From Nocardioides sp. zg-1230 (GTDB lineage Bacteria; Actinomycetota; Actinomycetes; Propionibacteriales; Nocardioidaceae), in contig NZ_JABJQZ010000004.1 in NCBI RefSeq assembly GCF_013155335.1, forward strand, positions 310,001 to 374,000: a stretch of 64,000 nucleotides of DNA. The letters run 5' to 3'. Shown here piece by piece: positions 1 to 9,186 of the stretch. Under the pieces are notes generated by a model, which saw only the letters and a list, made by a program, of their open reading frames with translations, was not told where the DNA came from and searched no databases. The translations under genes were made by a program, and so were the position numbers. Numbering within the stretch: the first letter of the stretch is position 1; each line of letters starts with the position of its first letter.

Positions 1-229
1 GGCCGTCGAGGTCGTAGACCACCTCGGCGGCGACCGGGTCACCGCCGGCGTCGCGCACCATGAGCCGGAGCTGGTCGCGGCGGGCCCGGTGGCGGCGGTA
101 GCCGGCCGTCAGGGTCTCGAGGAGCGCCGGCGAGGTCGCCTGTGACGTCCGTGCGCCGAGCACGCCGTAGGTGTAGAGCGCGGCGTGCTCGTCGGCCAGC
201 GTCTCCTGGAGGGCGTCGAGGACGGTCAC
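1..229 (-). CDS. DUF4439 ferritin-like protein, 3' part outside window
   Basis: The reverse strand from a GTG at 229 reads [18 protein letters not shown] and continues open to the window edge, so only about 76 N-terminal residues are seen. The helical stretch with L-x-DEHAALY-x-YG and a later YRHRARRDQL segment is typical of the actinobacterial DUF4439 ferritin-like domain, a four-helix-bundle family of unknown function. The GTG overlaps the TGA of the upstream lipoprotein gene by four bases (GTGA), so the two are probably translationally coupled. The family call comes from motif memory; metal binding cannot be judged from the fragment. Confidence 0.7.
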   Translation of the reverse strand, partial: MTVLDALQETLADEHAALYTYGVLGARTSQATSPALLETLTAGYRRHRARRDQLRLMVRDAGGDPVAAEVVYDLDG

Positions 230-750
230 GTGACCTCCCCGGCGGCGGAGACGCCGGGCGGAGCGGCGAGCACCGCCCCGTGCTGGGCGGTGGAGGCGGC
301 GATGCTGGCCAGCACCCGGGCGAGGTCGCCGCTGGCCGCGCCGACGCAGCCGCGGCGCACCTCGCGCAGCAGGCGCTGCTCCGAGCGACGTACGACGGTC
401 AGCGCGCGGGCCCGGTCGCCCGCGATCGTGGGCGGCGCCGGGGCGGGGACGTCGGTGTCGGCGACCGCGCCGGCGAGCACCTCGAGGTGGGCGGCGTGCG
501 ACGTCGCGACCGGCTCGAGGACCGGCGTCAGCCCGGGAACCGCCAGCGTCGCCGCCTCCACCACCGACCGGGCCCGGACCAGCTCCGCGACGACCGCGGC
601 CACGAGCTCGGAGTCCTCCGGCGGGGGCGGCGTCGGGTCCGCGGAACCGTCGTCGCGAGCCGGCGGGTCGATGTCGCAGGCGGCCGCCGCGAGCGGGGCG
701 AGCAGCGCCGCGCCCACCGTCGTACGACGGGTCAGCGGGCGTCCGGGCAC
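226..750 (-). CDS. Tat-type lipoprotein, ferritin-like helical domain
   Basis: 174 residues starting at a GTG. The N-terminus has a twin-arginine pair ([13 protein letters not shown]) followed by a lipobox-like LAAAAC, so a Tat-exported lipoprotein is likely, with the lipid-modified cysteine near residue 25. The rest is alanine-rich helix with conserved-looking E/H positions ([24 protein letters not shown]), which resembles the second half of a ferritin-like bundle. It is coupled by a 4-base overlap to the downstream DUF4439 gene, which suggests the two products act together at the membrane. The exact function is unknown. Confidence 0.65.
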   Translation of the reverse strand: MPGRPLTRRTTVGAALLAPLAAAACDIDPPARDDGSADPTPPPPEDSELVAAVVAELVRARSVVEAATLAVPGLTPVLEPVATSHAAHLEVLAGAVADTDVPAPAPPTIAGDRARALTVVRRSEQRLLREVRRGCVGAASGDLARVLASIAASTAQHGAVLAAPPGVSAAGEVT

Positions 751-774
751 CCCCGAACCCTATCCGCCCCGCGA

Positions 775-790
775 GCCGGTCCGGACCGGC
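775..790. repeat. 16-bp perfect palindrome between divergent genes
   Basis: GCCGGTCCGGACCGGC reads the same on both strands and lies between the start of the lipoprotein gene (750) and rimP (867). It sits upstream of the rimP -10 candidate, so it could be an operator or only a GC-rich chance palindrome. Confidence 0.35.
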
Positions 791-824
791 CACGGGTGTT
801 TGTCGCGGCCCACCCGAAGGCGGC

Positions 825-830
825 TATCGT
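825..830 (+). promoter_or_regulatory. Candidate -10 of the rimP operon promoter
   Basis: TATCGT fits the actinobacterial TANNNT pattern. A weak -35 (TGTCGC at 801) lies 18 bp upstream. The transcript would have a short leader carrying the strong Shine-Dalgarno AAGGAGG at 850-856, about 10 bases before the rimP ATG. Confidence 0.4.
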
Positions 831-866
831 GGTCCTCGGACAACTACACAAGGAGGTCGCAACCCG

Positions 867-1373
867 ATGAGCACCCCCCACCAGGACGCCACCCGGGACC
901 GCATCGAGGCGGAGCTGGTCGACCCCTTGCGAGCGATGGCGCTCGACGTCGAGGCCGTCGAGGTGACGCCCGCCGGCAAGCGCCGGGTGCTGCGCGTCGC
1001 GGTCGACAAGGACGGCGGCGTCACCCTCGACGACGTCGCCGACGCGACGCGCGAGGTGTCGCGCGTGCTCGACGAGTCCGACGTCATGGGCGAGATGCCC
1101 TACACGCTCGAGGTCACCTCGCGCGGCGTCGACCGGCCCCTCACCCTGCCGCGCCACTGGCGCCGCAACGCTGACCGCCTCGTCAAGGTCACGCTCACCG
1201 ACGGGTCGAGCCTCACCGGCCGGATCCTGTCCTCCACCGAGGAGTCGGTGACCCTGGACGTCTCCGGCAAGCAGCGCGAGGTCGCCTACGCCGACGTGGC
1301 CAAGGCGCTCGTGCAGATCGAGTTCAACCGCAAGACCGACAAGGCCGGGACGACCGGCGAGAAGGACGACTGA
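867..1373 (+). CDS. rimP: Ribosome maturation factor RimP
   Basis: 168 residues, the usual length. RimP assists assembly of the 30S subunit in the cytoplasm. The N-terminal alpha/beta domain carries the family signature around [15 protein letters not shown] and the acidic [15 protein letters not shown] helix. The C-terminal SH3-like domain follows ([16 protein letters not shown]). The ATG is preceded by AAGGAGG at good spacing, which fixes the start. It is the first gene of the rimP-nusA-ylxR-infB cluster, and its stop codon shares one base with the nusA start (TGATG), so translation is probably coupled. Confidence 0.95.
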   Translation: MSTPHQDATRDRIEAELVDPLRAMALDVEAVEVTPAGKRRVLRVAVDKDGGVTLDDVADATREVSRVLDESDVMGEMPYTLEVTSRGVDRPLTLPRHWRRNADRLVKVTLTDGSSLTGRILSSTEESVTLDVSGKQREVAYADVAKALVQIEFNRKTDKAGTTGEKDD

Positions 1374-2356
1374 TGGACATCGACCTGAGCATCCTGCGCA
1401 TGCTGGAGCGGGAGAAGGAGATCTCCTTCGAGGTGCTGGCCGAGGCCATCGAGCAGGCCCTGCTCACCGCCTACCAGCGCGCGACCGAGTCCTCGCGCCC
1501 CGCGCGGGTCGAGCTGGACCGCAAGACCGGCCACGTCACCGTCTGGGCACGCGAGCTCGACGAGGACGGCACGGCCGGCCCGGAGTACGACGACACCCCC
1601 CAGGGGTTCGGCCGGATCGCGGCGACGACCGCCAAGCAGGTCATGCTGCAGCGGCTGCGCGACGCCGAGGACGAGAAGACGTTCGGTGAGTTCTCCGGCA
1701 AGGAGGGCGACATCATCTCGGGCACGATCCAGCAGGGCCGCAACCCCGACGACGTCATGGTCGACCTGGGCAAGCTCGAGGCCATCCTGCCGATCAGCGA
1801 GCGGGTGCCGGGGGAGAAGTACGTCCACGGCGAGCGCATCAAGTGCCTCGTGACGTCGGTCCGCAAGGGCATGCGCGGTCCCCAGGTCACCCTGTCCCGG
1901 TCCCACCCGACGCTGGTCAAGAAGCTCTTCGCGCTCGAGGTGCCCGAGATCGCCGACGGCACCGTCGAGGTCGCCGCCATCGCCCGCGAGGCCGGTCACC
2001 GCACCAAGATCGCGGTGCACTCGACCGTCCCCGGCGTCAACGCCAAGGGCGCGTGCATCGGTCCGATGGGCCAGCGGGTGCGCAACGTGATGAGCGAGCT
2101 GCACGGCGAGAAGATCGACATCGTCGACTGGGCCGAGGACCCGGCCGAGCTCGTGGCCCACGCCCTCTCCCCGGCCCGGGTCACGGCAGTCGAGATCGTC
2201 GACCTGGCCGCCCGCTCGTGCCGCGTCGTCGTGCCCGACTTCCAGCTCTCGCTCGCGATCGGCAAGGAGGGGCAGAACGCCCGCCTCGCCGCTCGCCTCA
2301 CCGGCTGGCGCATCGACATCCGCTCCGATGAAGCTCCCGCCCCCGGCGCGGGCTGA
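1373..2356 (+). CDS. nusA: Transcription termination/antitermination factor NusA
   Basis: 327 residues. NusA binds RNA polymerase and modulates pausing, termination and antitermination. The N-terminal RNAP-binding domain opens with [20 protein letters not shown]. The S1 domain covers about residues 120-190 ([15 protein letters not shown]). Two KH domains follow, with [14 protein letters not shown] and [19 protein letters not shown] as the GXXG loops. It ends soon after KH2, as in other actinobacterial NusA proteins that lack the acidic C-terminal repeats of E. coli. The start overlaps the rimP stop. Confidence 0.95.
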   Translation: MDIDLSILRMLEREKEISFEVLAEAIEQALLTAYQRATESSRPARVELDRKTGHVTVWARELDEDGTAGPEYDDTPQGFGRIAATTAKQVMLQRLRDAEDEKTFGEFSGKEGDIISGTIQQGRNPDDVMVDLGKLEAILPISERVPGEKYVHGERIKCLVTSVRKGMRGPQVTLSRSHPTLVKKLFALEVPEIADGTVEVAAIAREAGHRTKIAVHSTVPGVNAKGACIGPMGQRVRNVMSELHGEKIDIVDWAEDPAELVAHALSPARVTAVEIVDLAARSCRVVVPDFQLSLAIGKEGQNARLAARLTGWRIDIRSDEAPAPGAG

Positions 2357-2395
2357 GGCGAAGCGCCCAGTTCGTAAACCACTGGCCGCACCGGC

Positions 2396-2409
2396 TAGAG
2401 TGGAGGTCA
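2396..2409 (+). promoter_or_regulatory. Possible internal -10 (TAGAGT) and RBS of ylxR
   Basis: TAGAGT at 2396-2401 has the TANNNT shape and is followed by GGAGG at 2402-2406, only three bases before the GTG start. The short distance would suit either a nearly leaderless internal transcript or simple read-through translation with a close Shine-Dalgarno. Confidence 0.3.
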
Positions 2410-2754
2410 GTGGCCACCACGTCTGACAACCCTGCGCCCGGACCCGTCCGGACCTGTGTGGGTTGCCGGACGAAGGCCGCTGCGAGCGAGTTGCTGCGTG
2501 TGGTCGCAGGCTCGGACGCCGAGGGCAGACCCGCCCTGGTGCCCGATCCGGACCGCCGGGCACCCGGCCGCGGGGCGCACGTCCACCCCACGCCCGAGTG
2601 TTGGCAGCTCGCGGTGCGACGCCGAGCGTTTCCCCGAGCACTCCGCTCGGGGGTCTCGCTCGCCGGCGCGCCGGTGGAGGACTACCTCGCCTCGCTGCAC
2701 CACTTTTCCGATCCACAGCACGACCGACCAGAAACTGGAGCACGCAGCTCATGA
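2410..2754 (+). CDS. ylxR: YlxR family RNA-binding protein (DUF448)
   Basis: 114 residues. The YlxR/DUF448 fold starts with the hallmark RTCVGCRTKAAASELLRVV, followed by the DPDRRAPGRGAHVHPTPECW core. The family binds nucleic acid and is encoded between nusA and infB in most Gram-positive bacteria; a role in RNase P or ribosome function has been proposed for relatives. GTG at 2410 is chosen because GGAGG sits just upstream and the conserved start of the domain follows about 15 residues later. The last 15 residues or so are a non-conserved tail. Confidence 0.9.
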   Translation: MATTSDNPAPGPVRTCVGCRTKAAASELLRVVAGSDAEGRPALVPDPDRRAPGRGAHVHPTPECWQLAVRRRAFPRALRSGVSLAGAPVEDYLASLHHFSDPQHDRPETGARSS

Positions 2755-2810
2755 GCACTCGATGAGTAACTCGTAATGAGTGTGCACACCCACTAGCTGT
2801 TCCGTTTCCC

Positions 2811-2839
2811 CTCCTTCTGGGGTCACGGACCAGAAGGAG
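2811..2839 (+). promoter_or_regulatory. Hairpin that sequesters the infB Shine-Dalgarno
   Basis: CTCCTTCTGG (2811-2820) pairs perfectly with CCAGAAGGAG (2830-2839) across a 9-base loop. The 3' arm contains the whole AGAAGGAG ribosome-binding site of infB, whose GTG start is at 2852. In the mRNA the folded form would hide the Shine-Dalgarno, so translational control of IF2 is possible. Confidence 0.55.
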
Positions 2840-2851
2840 TAGTAACCAACC

Positions 2852-5662
2852 GTGGCAAAGACCCGAGTCCACGAACTCGCCAAGGAGTTCGGAGTCGAGA
2901 GCAAGTTCGTTCTCGAGAAGCTCAAGGAGATGGGGGAGTTCGTCAAGTCGGCATCGTCGACTGTCGAGCCGCCCGTCGAGATGCGCTTCAAGAAGCAGTA
3001 CGGCGACGAGCTGAAGGCCGCAGCGGCCTCGGCGCCCGCCGAGACCGCTGCGCCGGCCGAGAAGTCGGCCGCCAAGAAGGCCGCGCCCAAGCCCGGCCCC
3101 AAGCCCGCACCGGCACCCGCCGCCACCGAGGCCCCTGAGGCCCCGGCCGAGGCACCCGCCGTCGAGGCCCCGGCTGAGGCGCCCGTCGCCGAGACCGCGG
3201 CTCCGGCTGCCGAGCCGGCAGCGCCCGCCGCCAAGCCCGGCCCGAAGCCCGGCCCGAAGGCACCTGCCGCCGAGCCCAAGGCCCCGCCGGCCGAGCCCGA
3301 GGCGCCTGCTGCCCCGGCCGCGAAGGCCCCGAGCCCGGCACCTCGCCCCGTCGGTCGCCCCGGCGCACCGCGTCCGGGCAACAACCCGTTCGCCCCCAGC
3401 CAGGGCATGGGGCAGCGCCCCGCCCCGCGCACCTCGAGCGGCGACGACAACCGCCCGCCGCGTCCGCCGGCCGGCGGCGAGGGACGTCCCGGCATGCCGC
3501 GTCCCAACCCGGCGATGATGCCCAAGTCCCCGGCCGCCTTCGGCAACGGTCCGGGCGCGCGTCCGGCCCGTGGTGGCCCCGGTGGCGGTCCCGGCCGTCC
3601 GGGTGCCCCCGGTCGCGGCGGTGCCCCGGGTCGTCCCGGTGCCGGTGCCCCCGGTGGCGCTCCCGGTCGTCCCGGCGGCTTCGGCCCGTCCGGTGGCGGT
3701 CGTCCCGGTGGCGGTCGTCCCGGCCAGCGCGGCCAGACCCAGGGTGCGTTCGGTCGCCCCGGTGGTCCGTCGCGCCGCGGTCGCAAGTCGAAGCGGGCAC
3801 GTCGTCAGGAGTTCGAGGCGATGGACGCCCCGACCCTGGGTGGCGTGCGCGTCCGCAAGGGCAACGGAGAGACGGTCCGGCTGCCTCGTGGTGCGTCGCT
3901 GACCGACTTCGCCGAGAAGATCAACGTCGACGCGGCCGCCCTGGTCCAGATGCTGTTCTCGCTCGGCGAGATGGTCACCTCGACCCAGTCGGTCGGTGAC
4001 GAGACGTTCGAGCTGCTCGCCGAGGAGCTCAACTACGTCGTCCAGATCGTCTCCCCGGAGGACGAGGACCGCGAGCTGCTCGAGACGTTCGACCTCGAGT
4101 TCGGTGCCGACGAGGGCGACGAGGCCGACCTGGTCGTCCGTCCGCCGGTCGTCACGGTCATGGGTCACGTCGACCACGGAAAGACCAAGCTCCTCGACGC
4201 GCTGCGTGACGCCAACGTGGTCGACAAGGAGGCCGGTGGCATCACCCAGCACATCGGTGCCTACCAGGTCCACACCGAGGTCGAGGGCGAGGACCGTCGC
4301 ATCACCCTGATCGACACCCCCGGTCACGAGGCGTTCACCGCCATGCGTGCCCGTGGTGCCCAGGCCACCGACATCGCGATCCTCGTGGTCGCGGCCGACG
4401 ACGGCGTGATGCCGCAGACGGTCGAGGCGCTCAACCACGCGAAGGCCGCCGAGGTCCCGATCGTGGTCGCGGTCAACAAGATCGACAAGCCCGAGGCCGA
4501 CTCCACCAAGGTCCGCGGCCAGCTCACCGAGTACGGCCTGATCCCCGAGGAGTACGGCGGCGACGCGATGTTCGTCGACGTCTCGGCCAAGGCCGGGCTC
4601 AACCTCGACAAGCTGCTCGAGGCCGTCGTCCTCACCGCCGACGCCTCGCTCGACCTGCGGGCCAACCCCGACCAGGACGCCCAGGGCCTCGTGGTCGAGG
4701 CGCACCTCGACCGCGGTCGCGGTCCGGTCGCCACGGTCCTGGTCCAGCGCGGAACCCTGCGCGTGGGCGACTCGATCGTCGCCGGTCCGGCCCACGGCCG
4801 CGTCCGCGCGATGCTCGACGAGCACGGCAACGAGATCACCGAGGCCGACCCGTCGCGTCCGGCGATGGTGCTGGGTCTCTCGGCGGTGCCGGGTGCGGGC
4901 CAGAACTTCATCGTGGTCGAGGACGACCGCATGGCCCGCCAGATCGCCGAGAAGCGCGAGGCACGTGAGCGGGCGGCCATGCAGGCCAAGCGTCGCGTGC
5001 GCCGCAGCCTCGAGGACTTCATGGCCTCCATGGAGAAGGGGGAGAGCCAGGAGCTCAACCTCATCCTCAAGGGCGACGTGTCCGGTTCGGTCGAGGCGCT
5101 CGAGGACGCGCTGTCGCAGATCGACGTGGGCGAGGAGGTCTCGCTCCGCGTGATCGACCGCGGCGTCGGTGCGATCACCGAGACCAACGTCGACCTCGCC
5201 GCCGCCTCCGACGCCATCATCATCGGCTTCAACGTCCGCCCGCAGGGCAAGGCGAGCCAGATGGCCGACAAGGAGGGTGTCGAGATCCGCTACTACTCGG
5301 TCATCTACCAGGCGATCGAGGAGATCGAGGCGGCCCTCAAGGGCATGCTCAAGCCCATCTACGAGGAGTCGACCCTCGGCCAGGCGGAGATCCGCGAGAT
5401 CTTCCGCTCGTCCAAGGCCGGCAACATCGCGGGCTGCATGGTCACCTCCGGCCTCATCCGCCGCAACGCCAAGGTGCGGGTCCTGCGCGACGGAGCGGTG
5501 GTGGCCGACAACCTCGACCTCGCCTCGCTGCGCCGCGAGAAGGACGACGCGTCCGAGGTCCGCGAGGGCTTCGAGTGCGGTCTGGTGCTCCGCAACTTCC
5601 AGGACATCAAGATCGGCGATGTCGTGGAGGCCTTCGAGATGCGCGAGATCCCGCGCAGCTGA
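2852..5662 (+). CDS. infB: Translation initiation factor IF-2
   Basis: 936 residues. IF2 is a GTPase that delivers initiator tRNA to the 30S subunit and promotes subunit joining. An N-terminal IF2_N domain ([23 protein letters not shown]) leads into about 280 residues of Ala/Pro/Gly-rich low-complexity linker, then a second IF2_N segment. The G domain begins with [12 protein letters not shown] near residue 438 and has DTPGHEAF and NKIDKPEA motifs. Domains II, III and IV follow. GTG at 2852 is placed by AGAAGGAG at 2832-2839. The linker is coded by GC-rich, near-repetitive sequence. Confidence 0.97.
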   Translation: MAKTRVHELAKEFGVESKFVLEKLKEMGEFVKSASSTVEPPVEMRFKKQYGDELKAAAASAPAETAAPAEKSAAKKAAPKPGPKPAPAPAATEAPEAPAEAPAVEAPAEAPVAETAAPAAEPAAPAAKPGPKPGPKAPAAEPKAPPAEPEAPAAPAAKAPSPAPRPVGRPGAPRPGNNPFAPSQGMGQRPAPRTSSGDDNRPPRPPAGGEGRPGMPRPNPAMMPKSPAAFGNGPGARPARGGPGGGPGRPGAPGRGGAPGRPGAGAPGGAPGRPGGFGPSGGGRPGGGRPGQRGQTQGAFGRPGGPSRRGRKSKRARRQEFEAMDAPTLGGVRVRKGNGETVRLPRGASLTDFAEKINVDAAALVQMLFSLGEMVTSTQSVGDETFELLAEELNYVVQIVSPEDEDRELLETFDLEFGADEGDEADLVVRPPVVTVMGHVDHGKTKLLDALRDANVVDKEAGGITQHIGAYQVHTEVEGEDRRITLIDTPGHEAFTAMRARGAQATDIAILVVAADDGVMPQTVEALNHAKAAEVPIVVAVNKIDKPEADSTKVRGQLTEYGLIPEEYGGDAMFVDVSAKAGLNLDKLLEAVVLTADASLDLRANPDQDAQGLVVEAHLDRGRGPVATVLVQRGTLRVGDSIVAGPAHGRVRAMLDEHGNEITEADPSRPAMVLGLSAVPGAGQNFIVVEDDRMARQIAEKREARERAAMQAKRRVRRSLEDFMASMEKGESQELNLILKGDVSGSVEALEDALSQIDVGEEVSLRVIDRGVGAITETNVDLAAASDAIIIGFNVRPQGKASQMADKEGVEIRYYSVIYQAIEEIEAALKGMLKPIYEESTLGQAEIREIFRSSKAGNIAGCMVTSGLIRRNAKVRVLRDGAVVADNLDLASLRREKDDASEVREGFECGLVLRNFQDIKIGDVVEAFEMREIPRS

Positions 5663-5698
5663 TCACCGAGCGGGCACTTGCTCGCGCTGGACAGAGCC

Positions 5699-5742
5699 GA
5701 CCGGGCGGTTCCTCGCGGTACATCGCGAGGAACCGCCCGGTC
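5699..5742 (+). terminator. Strong hairpin between infB and rbfA
   Basis: A perfect 19-bp stem (GACCGGGCGGTTCCTCGCG at 5699-5717 with its complement at 5724-5742) closes a six-base loop, 36 bases after the infB stop. There is no clear T-tract, as is usual in actinobacteria. It probably terminates or attenuates the rimP-infB transcript, leaving rbfA-truB partly independent. Confidence 0.7.
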
Positions 5743-5797
5743 AGCGCGTGTCAGCGCGAGGAAGTGCGCGGTCCCCGTCTTCTGAGAGAGTGAACCC

Positions 5798-6274
5798 ATG
5801 ACCAATCCTCGCGTGCGCAAGATCGCCGACCGGATCCAGGTGATCGTCGCCGAGATGCTCGAGCGCCGGATCAAGGACCCCCGCCTCGGCTTCGTCACCG
5901 TCACCGATGTCCGCGTGACCGGCGACTCCCAGCAGGCGTCGATCTTCTACACGGTGCTCGGCACCGAGGAGGAGCTGGCCAGCACGGCCGCCGCCCTCGA
6001 GTCGGCCAAGGGCGTGATCCGCTCCGAGGTCGCCAAGCAGCTCGGCATGCGCATCGTCCCGTCGCTGACGTTCATCCCCGACGCCCTTCCCGAGAGCGCC
6101 CGCGCGCTCGACGAGGTGCTCGAGCGTGCGCGTCAGCAGGACGAGGAGGTCGCGGCCCGCCGGGTCGAGGCCTACGCCGGCGAGGCCGACCCCTACAAGA
6201 AGCCCCGCGTGGTCGAGGACGACCTGGACGAGACTGACGCGGACGACCTCGACAGCCGGGACGACCGCGCCTGA
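5798..6274 (+). CDS. rbfA: 30S ribosome-binding factor RbfA
   Basis: 158 residues. RbfA is a KH-fold protein that helps 16S rRNA 5'-end maturation and cold adaptation. The family core is clear: [33 protein letters not shown] at the N-terminus and [14 protein letters not shown] later. The last 35 residues are acidic ([16 protein letters not shown]) and poorly conserved. A GAGAG ribosome-binding site precedes the ATG. The stop codon shares a base with the truB start (TGATG), so the pair is coupled. Confidence 0.95.
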   Translation: MTNPRVRKIADRIQVIVAEMLERRIKDPRLGFVTVTDVRVTGDSQQASIFYTVLGTEEELASTAAALESAKGVIRSEVAKQLGMRIVPSLTFIPDALPESARALDEVLERARQQDEEVAARRVEAYAGEADPYKKPRVVEDDLDETDADDLDSRDDRA

Positions 6275-7131
6275 TGGTCGACCCCGGACTCGTCGTCGTC
6301 GACAAGGCCCCGGGCATGACCTCGCACGACGTCGTGGCCCGCGTCCGCCGGCTCGCCGGCACCCGCAAGGTCGGCCACGCCGGCACGCTCGACCCGATGG
6401 CCACCGGCGTGCTGGTGCTCGGCGTCGACCGCGCCACCCGGTTGCTCGGCCACCTCATGCTGACCGAGAAGGCGTACGACGCCACGATCCAGCTCGGCGT
6501 CTCGACGACGACCGACGACGCGGAGGGTGAGGTCACCGCGACCCACGCGGTCGACGGCGTGCGGGAGGACGTCGTACGGGCCGAGCTGGCGCGGTTCGTC
6601 GGCGACATCGAGCAGGTGCCGACCGCTGTCTCCGCCATCAAGGTCGACGGCAAGCGCGCCTACGCGCGGGTGCGCGACGGCGAGCAGGTCGAGCTGAAGG
6701 CTCGCCCTGTGACGATCCACGAGCTGGTCGTGCACGAGGTGGCGCTGCCCGACGTGCGCATCTCGGTGCGATGCTCGTCGGGCACCTACATCCGCGCGAT
6801 CGCCCGCGACCTCGGGGCCGCGCTCGGCGTGGGCGGCCACCTGACCGCGCTGCGGCGTACGGCCGTCGGGTCCTTCGACCTCTCGGCCGCCCGCACGCTC
6901 GACCAGCTGGCCGACGACTTCTCCGTCCTGCCGATCGCCGACGCCGCCCGCATGACGTTCACCTCGGTCGACCTCGACGACGAGCAGGCGGCGCACGTGA
7001 GGTTCGGGCGCGGCCTCGACCTCGACCTCCCCGGTGACGGTCCGCACGCGGTGTTCGCACCCGACGGCGAGTTCCTCGCGCTCTACGAGCAGCGCGGCGA
7101 GCAGGCCCGGCCGGTCGCGGTCTTCGTCTGA
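6274..7131 (+). CDS. truB: tRNA pseudouridine(55) synthase TruB
   Basis: 285 residues. TruB makes pseudouridine 55 in the T-loop of tRNAs. The catalytic motif GHAGTLDPMATG holds Asp40, and KAPGMTSHDV near the N-terminus and SSGTYIRAIARDLG (about 168-181) are the other family signatures. The C-terminal region is a short PUA-like domain typical of actinobacterial TruB. It overlaps rbfA by one base and ends the translation cluster. Confidence 0.95.
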   Translation: MVDPGLVVVDKAPGMTSHDVVARVRRLAGTRKVGHAGTLDPMATGVLVLGVDRATRLLGHLMLTEKAYDATIQLGVSTTTDDAEGEVTATHAVDGVREDVVRAELARFVGDIEQVPTAVSAIKVDGKRAYARVRDGEQVELKARPVTIHELVVHEVALPDVRISVRCSSGTYIRAIARDLGAALGVGGHLTALRRTAVGSFDLSAARTLDQLADDFSVLPIADAARMTFTSVDLDDEQAAHVRFGRGLDLDLPGDGPHAVFAPDGEFLALYEQRGEQARPVAVFV

Positions 7132-7186
7132 CGGCAGCGTCCACGGGACGGCGTCGCGCCCAGGATTTCCCAACGGTTGGACACAG

Positions 7187-7291
7187 CCCCCTTGGGGGTG
7201 AGAGGTGGTCTTGACCACCTCGAACCTGTGGTGGTGCTGTGCGCGGCCCGGGAGCACCCTGTCCCCAACGGGGCCGGGGGTCGCAGGGTGC
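7187..7291 (+). promoter_or_regulatory. Cluster of inverted repeats upstream of a secreted-protein gene
   Basis: Three palindromes lie in the 184-bp gap after truB. CCCCC-TT-GGGGG is at 7187-7198. A perfect 20-bp element, GAGGTGGTC-TT-GACCACCTC, is at 7202-7221. A nested hairpin has outer arms GCACCCT (7254-7260) and AGGGTGC (7285-7291) around CCCCAACGGGG. The 20-bp palindrome is about 95 bp before the ATG and looks like a dimeric repressor or activator operator; the regulator is unknown. Confidence 0.5.
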
Positions 7292-7315
7292 GATCGAGCG
7301 CCCGAGGAGGTACGC

Positions 7316-8188
7316 ATGTCCGTCCAACGCATCGCTGTGCTCGGGGTCAGCGTCATGGTGCTGGCCGCTGGAACACTCACCGGGGGAACGGCTGGCGCTG
7401 CCGGCCCGGCTGCTGCACGGGAGACAGCAGCCGGCACGGTGACGGTCAGCATCACTGCTGCGCACAACGTCACGATGCCGGCCACGATCCAGCCGGGTGT
7501 CAACGAGTTCCGGGTGACCACCGAGGCCAAGAGCTCCGGCTTCCAGCTGGTCCAGCTCGCCGCGGGCTACACCCTGGACGAGGCCATAGCCGACATCGAT
7601 GGCTTCGACAAGGGCAAGATCAAGCCGCTCAAGAGGTTCGAGGCCAACACCACCCTGCTGGGTGGGGTCAACGTACTGCCTGGGAAGGTCGGCAAGCTGG
7701 CCGTCAACCTGCCGGTCGGCAGCTACTACGCAGCCGACATCGAGAGGAACCGTCCGTCCGCGTTCACCGCCTTCACCGTGGCCGGCGCCGACACGGGCGC
7801 TTCCATGCCCGCGGGCTCGACGATCAAGGCGGTCAAGAGCACGAGCTGGGCGAAGGGACCGAAGAGCATCGCCCGCCGCGGCATGCTGACCTTCAAGAAC
7901 CGCACCGACAAGAACCACTTCGTGGGGCTGGTGAGGCTCAAGAAGGGCAAGACGGCCAAGGACTTCGCGGCCTGGATCGACGCCGCGATGGAGGGCGAGG
8001 AGGGCCCGCCGCCGGTGGACTTCCGCGTCGCGTTCGACAGCGGACTCGTGGCACCCGGCCAGACGGTGGCGACGAACTACAAGCTTCCCAAGGGCGAGTA
8101 CATCCTTGCCTGCTTCTGGCCGGACGCCTCGATGGGCGGCATGCCCCACGCGTTCATGGGCATGTACCGCGGCATCACGCTCACCTAG
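7316..8188 (+). CDS. Secreted protein with two cupredoxin-like halves, function unknown
   Basis: 290 residues from the ATG that follows GAGGAGG (7304-7310). Residues 1-37 form a Sec signal peptide (IAVLGVSVMVLAAGTLTGG ... AGA). The mature part appears to be two related beta-rich repeats, each with an IQPGVNEF- or FKNRTDKNHF-like strand followed by a L(V/R)QLAxGYTLDEA or LVRLKKGKTAKDF segment. The second repeat ends with YILACFWPD and GMPHAFMGM, a Cys-His-Met arrangement that recalls blue-copper sites, though spacing differs from plastocyanin. It is preceded by operator-like palindromes and probably transcribed alone. The cupredoxin suggestion is inference. Confidence 0.6.
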   Translation: MSVQRIAVLGVSVMVLAAGTLTGGTAGAAGPAAARETAAGTVTVSITAAHNVTMPATIQPGVNEFRVTTEAKSSGFQLVQLAAGYTLDEAIADIDGFDKGKIKPLKRFEANTTLLGGVNVLPGKVGKLAVNLPVGSYYAADIERNRPSAFTAFTVAGADTGASMPAGSTIKAVKSTSWAKGPKSIARRGMLTFKNRTDKNHFVGLVRLKKGKTAKDFAAWIDAAMEGEEGPPPVDFRVAFDSGLVAPGQTVATNYKLPKGEYILACFWPDASMGGMPHAFMGMYRGITLT

Positions 8189-8238
8189 CGACAAGCGACA
8201 AGCAGGCCCGGCGGCGCGGGGCGCGAGCCCCGCGTCGC

Positions 8239-8244
8239 TAGGCT
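8239..8244 (+). promoter_or_regulatory. -10 of a likely leaderless ribF transcript
   Basis: TAGGCT ends six bases before the GTG start of ribF at 8251, and no Shine-Dalgarno is present, so transcription would start at or next to the start codon. No FMN riboswitch (RFN element) fits in the 62-bp gap. Confidence 0.5.
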
Positions 8245-8250
8245 GCGCAG

Positions 8251-9186
8251 GTGCAGATCTGGCGAGACGTCGACGACGTGCCGGCCGACCTCGGCCGCAC
8301 CGTGGTCAGCATCGGCAACTTCGACGGCGTGCACCTCGGTCACGCCCACGTGCTGCGCGAGGCGCGCACGAGCGCCGAGCGCCTGGGCATCGACACGGTG
8401 GTGGCGGTGACCTTCGACCCCCACCCGATGGCGGTGCTGCGTCCCGAGCACGCCCCGCCCACGTTGACCTCGATCCACACTCGCGCCCGGCTCCTGGAGG
8501 ACGCCGGTGTCGACGCGATCCTGGTCGTCGCCTTCGACCGCGATGTCGCGTCGTGGTCGCCGCAGGAGTTCATCGACCGGATCCTCGTCGACACGCTCCA
8601 TGCCCGCGCGGTCGTCGTCGGCTCGAACTTCCGCTTCGGCAACAAGGCGGCGGGCGAGGTCGCCACGCTGGTCGAGGCCGGGACGTCGCGCGACTTCGAG
8701 ACCGTCGGGGTGGCGCTCGACGGCGGTCCGCAGGTGTGGAGCTCGACCTACGTCCGCCAGTGCCTGGCCACCGGTGACGTCGCCGGGGCGGCGGAGGCCC
8801 TGGGGCGCCCGTTCACCGTCCGCGGCACCGTGGTCGAGGGCGACAAGCGAGGCCGCGAGATGGGCTACCCGACGGCCAACGTCCCGATCCCGCCGGTCGA
8901 CGCGGCCCCGGCCGACGGCGTGTACGCCGGCCGGCTGACCCGGCTCGACACGGGGGAGACCTTCCCCGCCGCGATCTCCGTCGGCACCAACCCGACCTTC
9001 GACGGCGAGCGCGACCGCCGCGTGGAGTCCTACGTCCTCGACCGCGACGACCTCGAGCTCTACGGCGTCGAGGTGGAGGTCGCCTTCGTCGACCGGCTGC
9101 GCGGCATGGTGAAGTTCGAGGGCATGGAGGCGCTCATCGAGACCATGCACGACGACGTACGCCGGGCGCGGGACCTGCTCGCGTGA
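8251..9186 (+). CDS. ribF: Bifunctional riboflavin kinase / FAD synthetase RibF
   Basis: 311 residues, the standard length. It phosphorylates riboflavin to FMN and adenylates FMN to FAD. The N-terminal nucleotidyltransferase domain shows SIGNFDGVHLGHAHVL (residues 18-33) and the later GSNFRFGNKAAG motif. The C-terminal flavokinase domain begins at about residue 185 with the RGREMGYPTANV signature and contains GTNPTF. The GTG start is supported by the promoter position and by the family N-terminus. It follows truB in many actinobacteria; here a secreted-protein gene intervenes. Confidence 0.96.
   Translation: MQIWRDVDDVPADLGRTVVSIGNFDGVHLGHAHVLREARTSAERLGIDTVVAVTFDPHPMAVLRPEHAPPTLTSIHTRARLLEDAGVDAILVVAFDRDVASWSPQEFIDRILVDTLHARAVVVGSNFRFGNKAAGEVATLVEAGTSRDFETVGVALDGGPQVWSSTYVRQCLATGDVAGAAEALGRPFTVRGTVVEGDKRGREMGYPTANVPIPPVDAAPADGVYAGRLTRLDTGETFPAAISVGTNPTFDGERDRRVESYVLDRDDLELYGVEVEVAFVDRLRGMVKFEGMEALIETMHDDVRRARDLLA

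Noticed and set aside
3050..3790. Repetitive GC-rich tract in infB taken as a possible tandem-repeat or CRISPR-like array
   Set aside because: The repeats are irregular, codon-phased and encode the Ala/Pro/Gly linker of IF2. There are no unique spacers.
1286..4825. A 1179-codon open frame antisense to nusA and infB
   Set aside because: It runs opposite to clearly recognised genes, has Gly/Arg/Leu-rich low-complexity translation and no family motif. Such frames are expected shadows in DNA with G/C at third codon positions.
8189..8250. FMN riboswitch upstream of ribF
   Set aside because: The gap is only 62 bp, carries a -10 next to the start codon, and shows no RFN conserved boxes.
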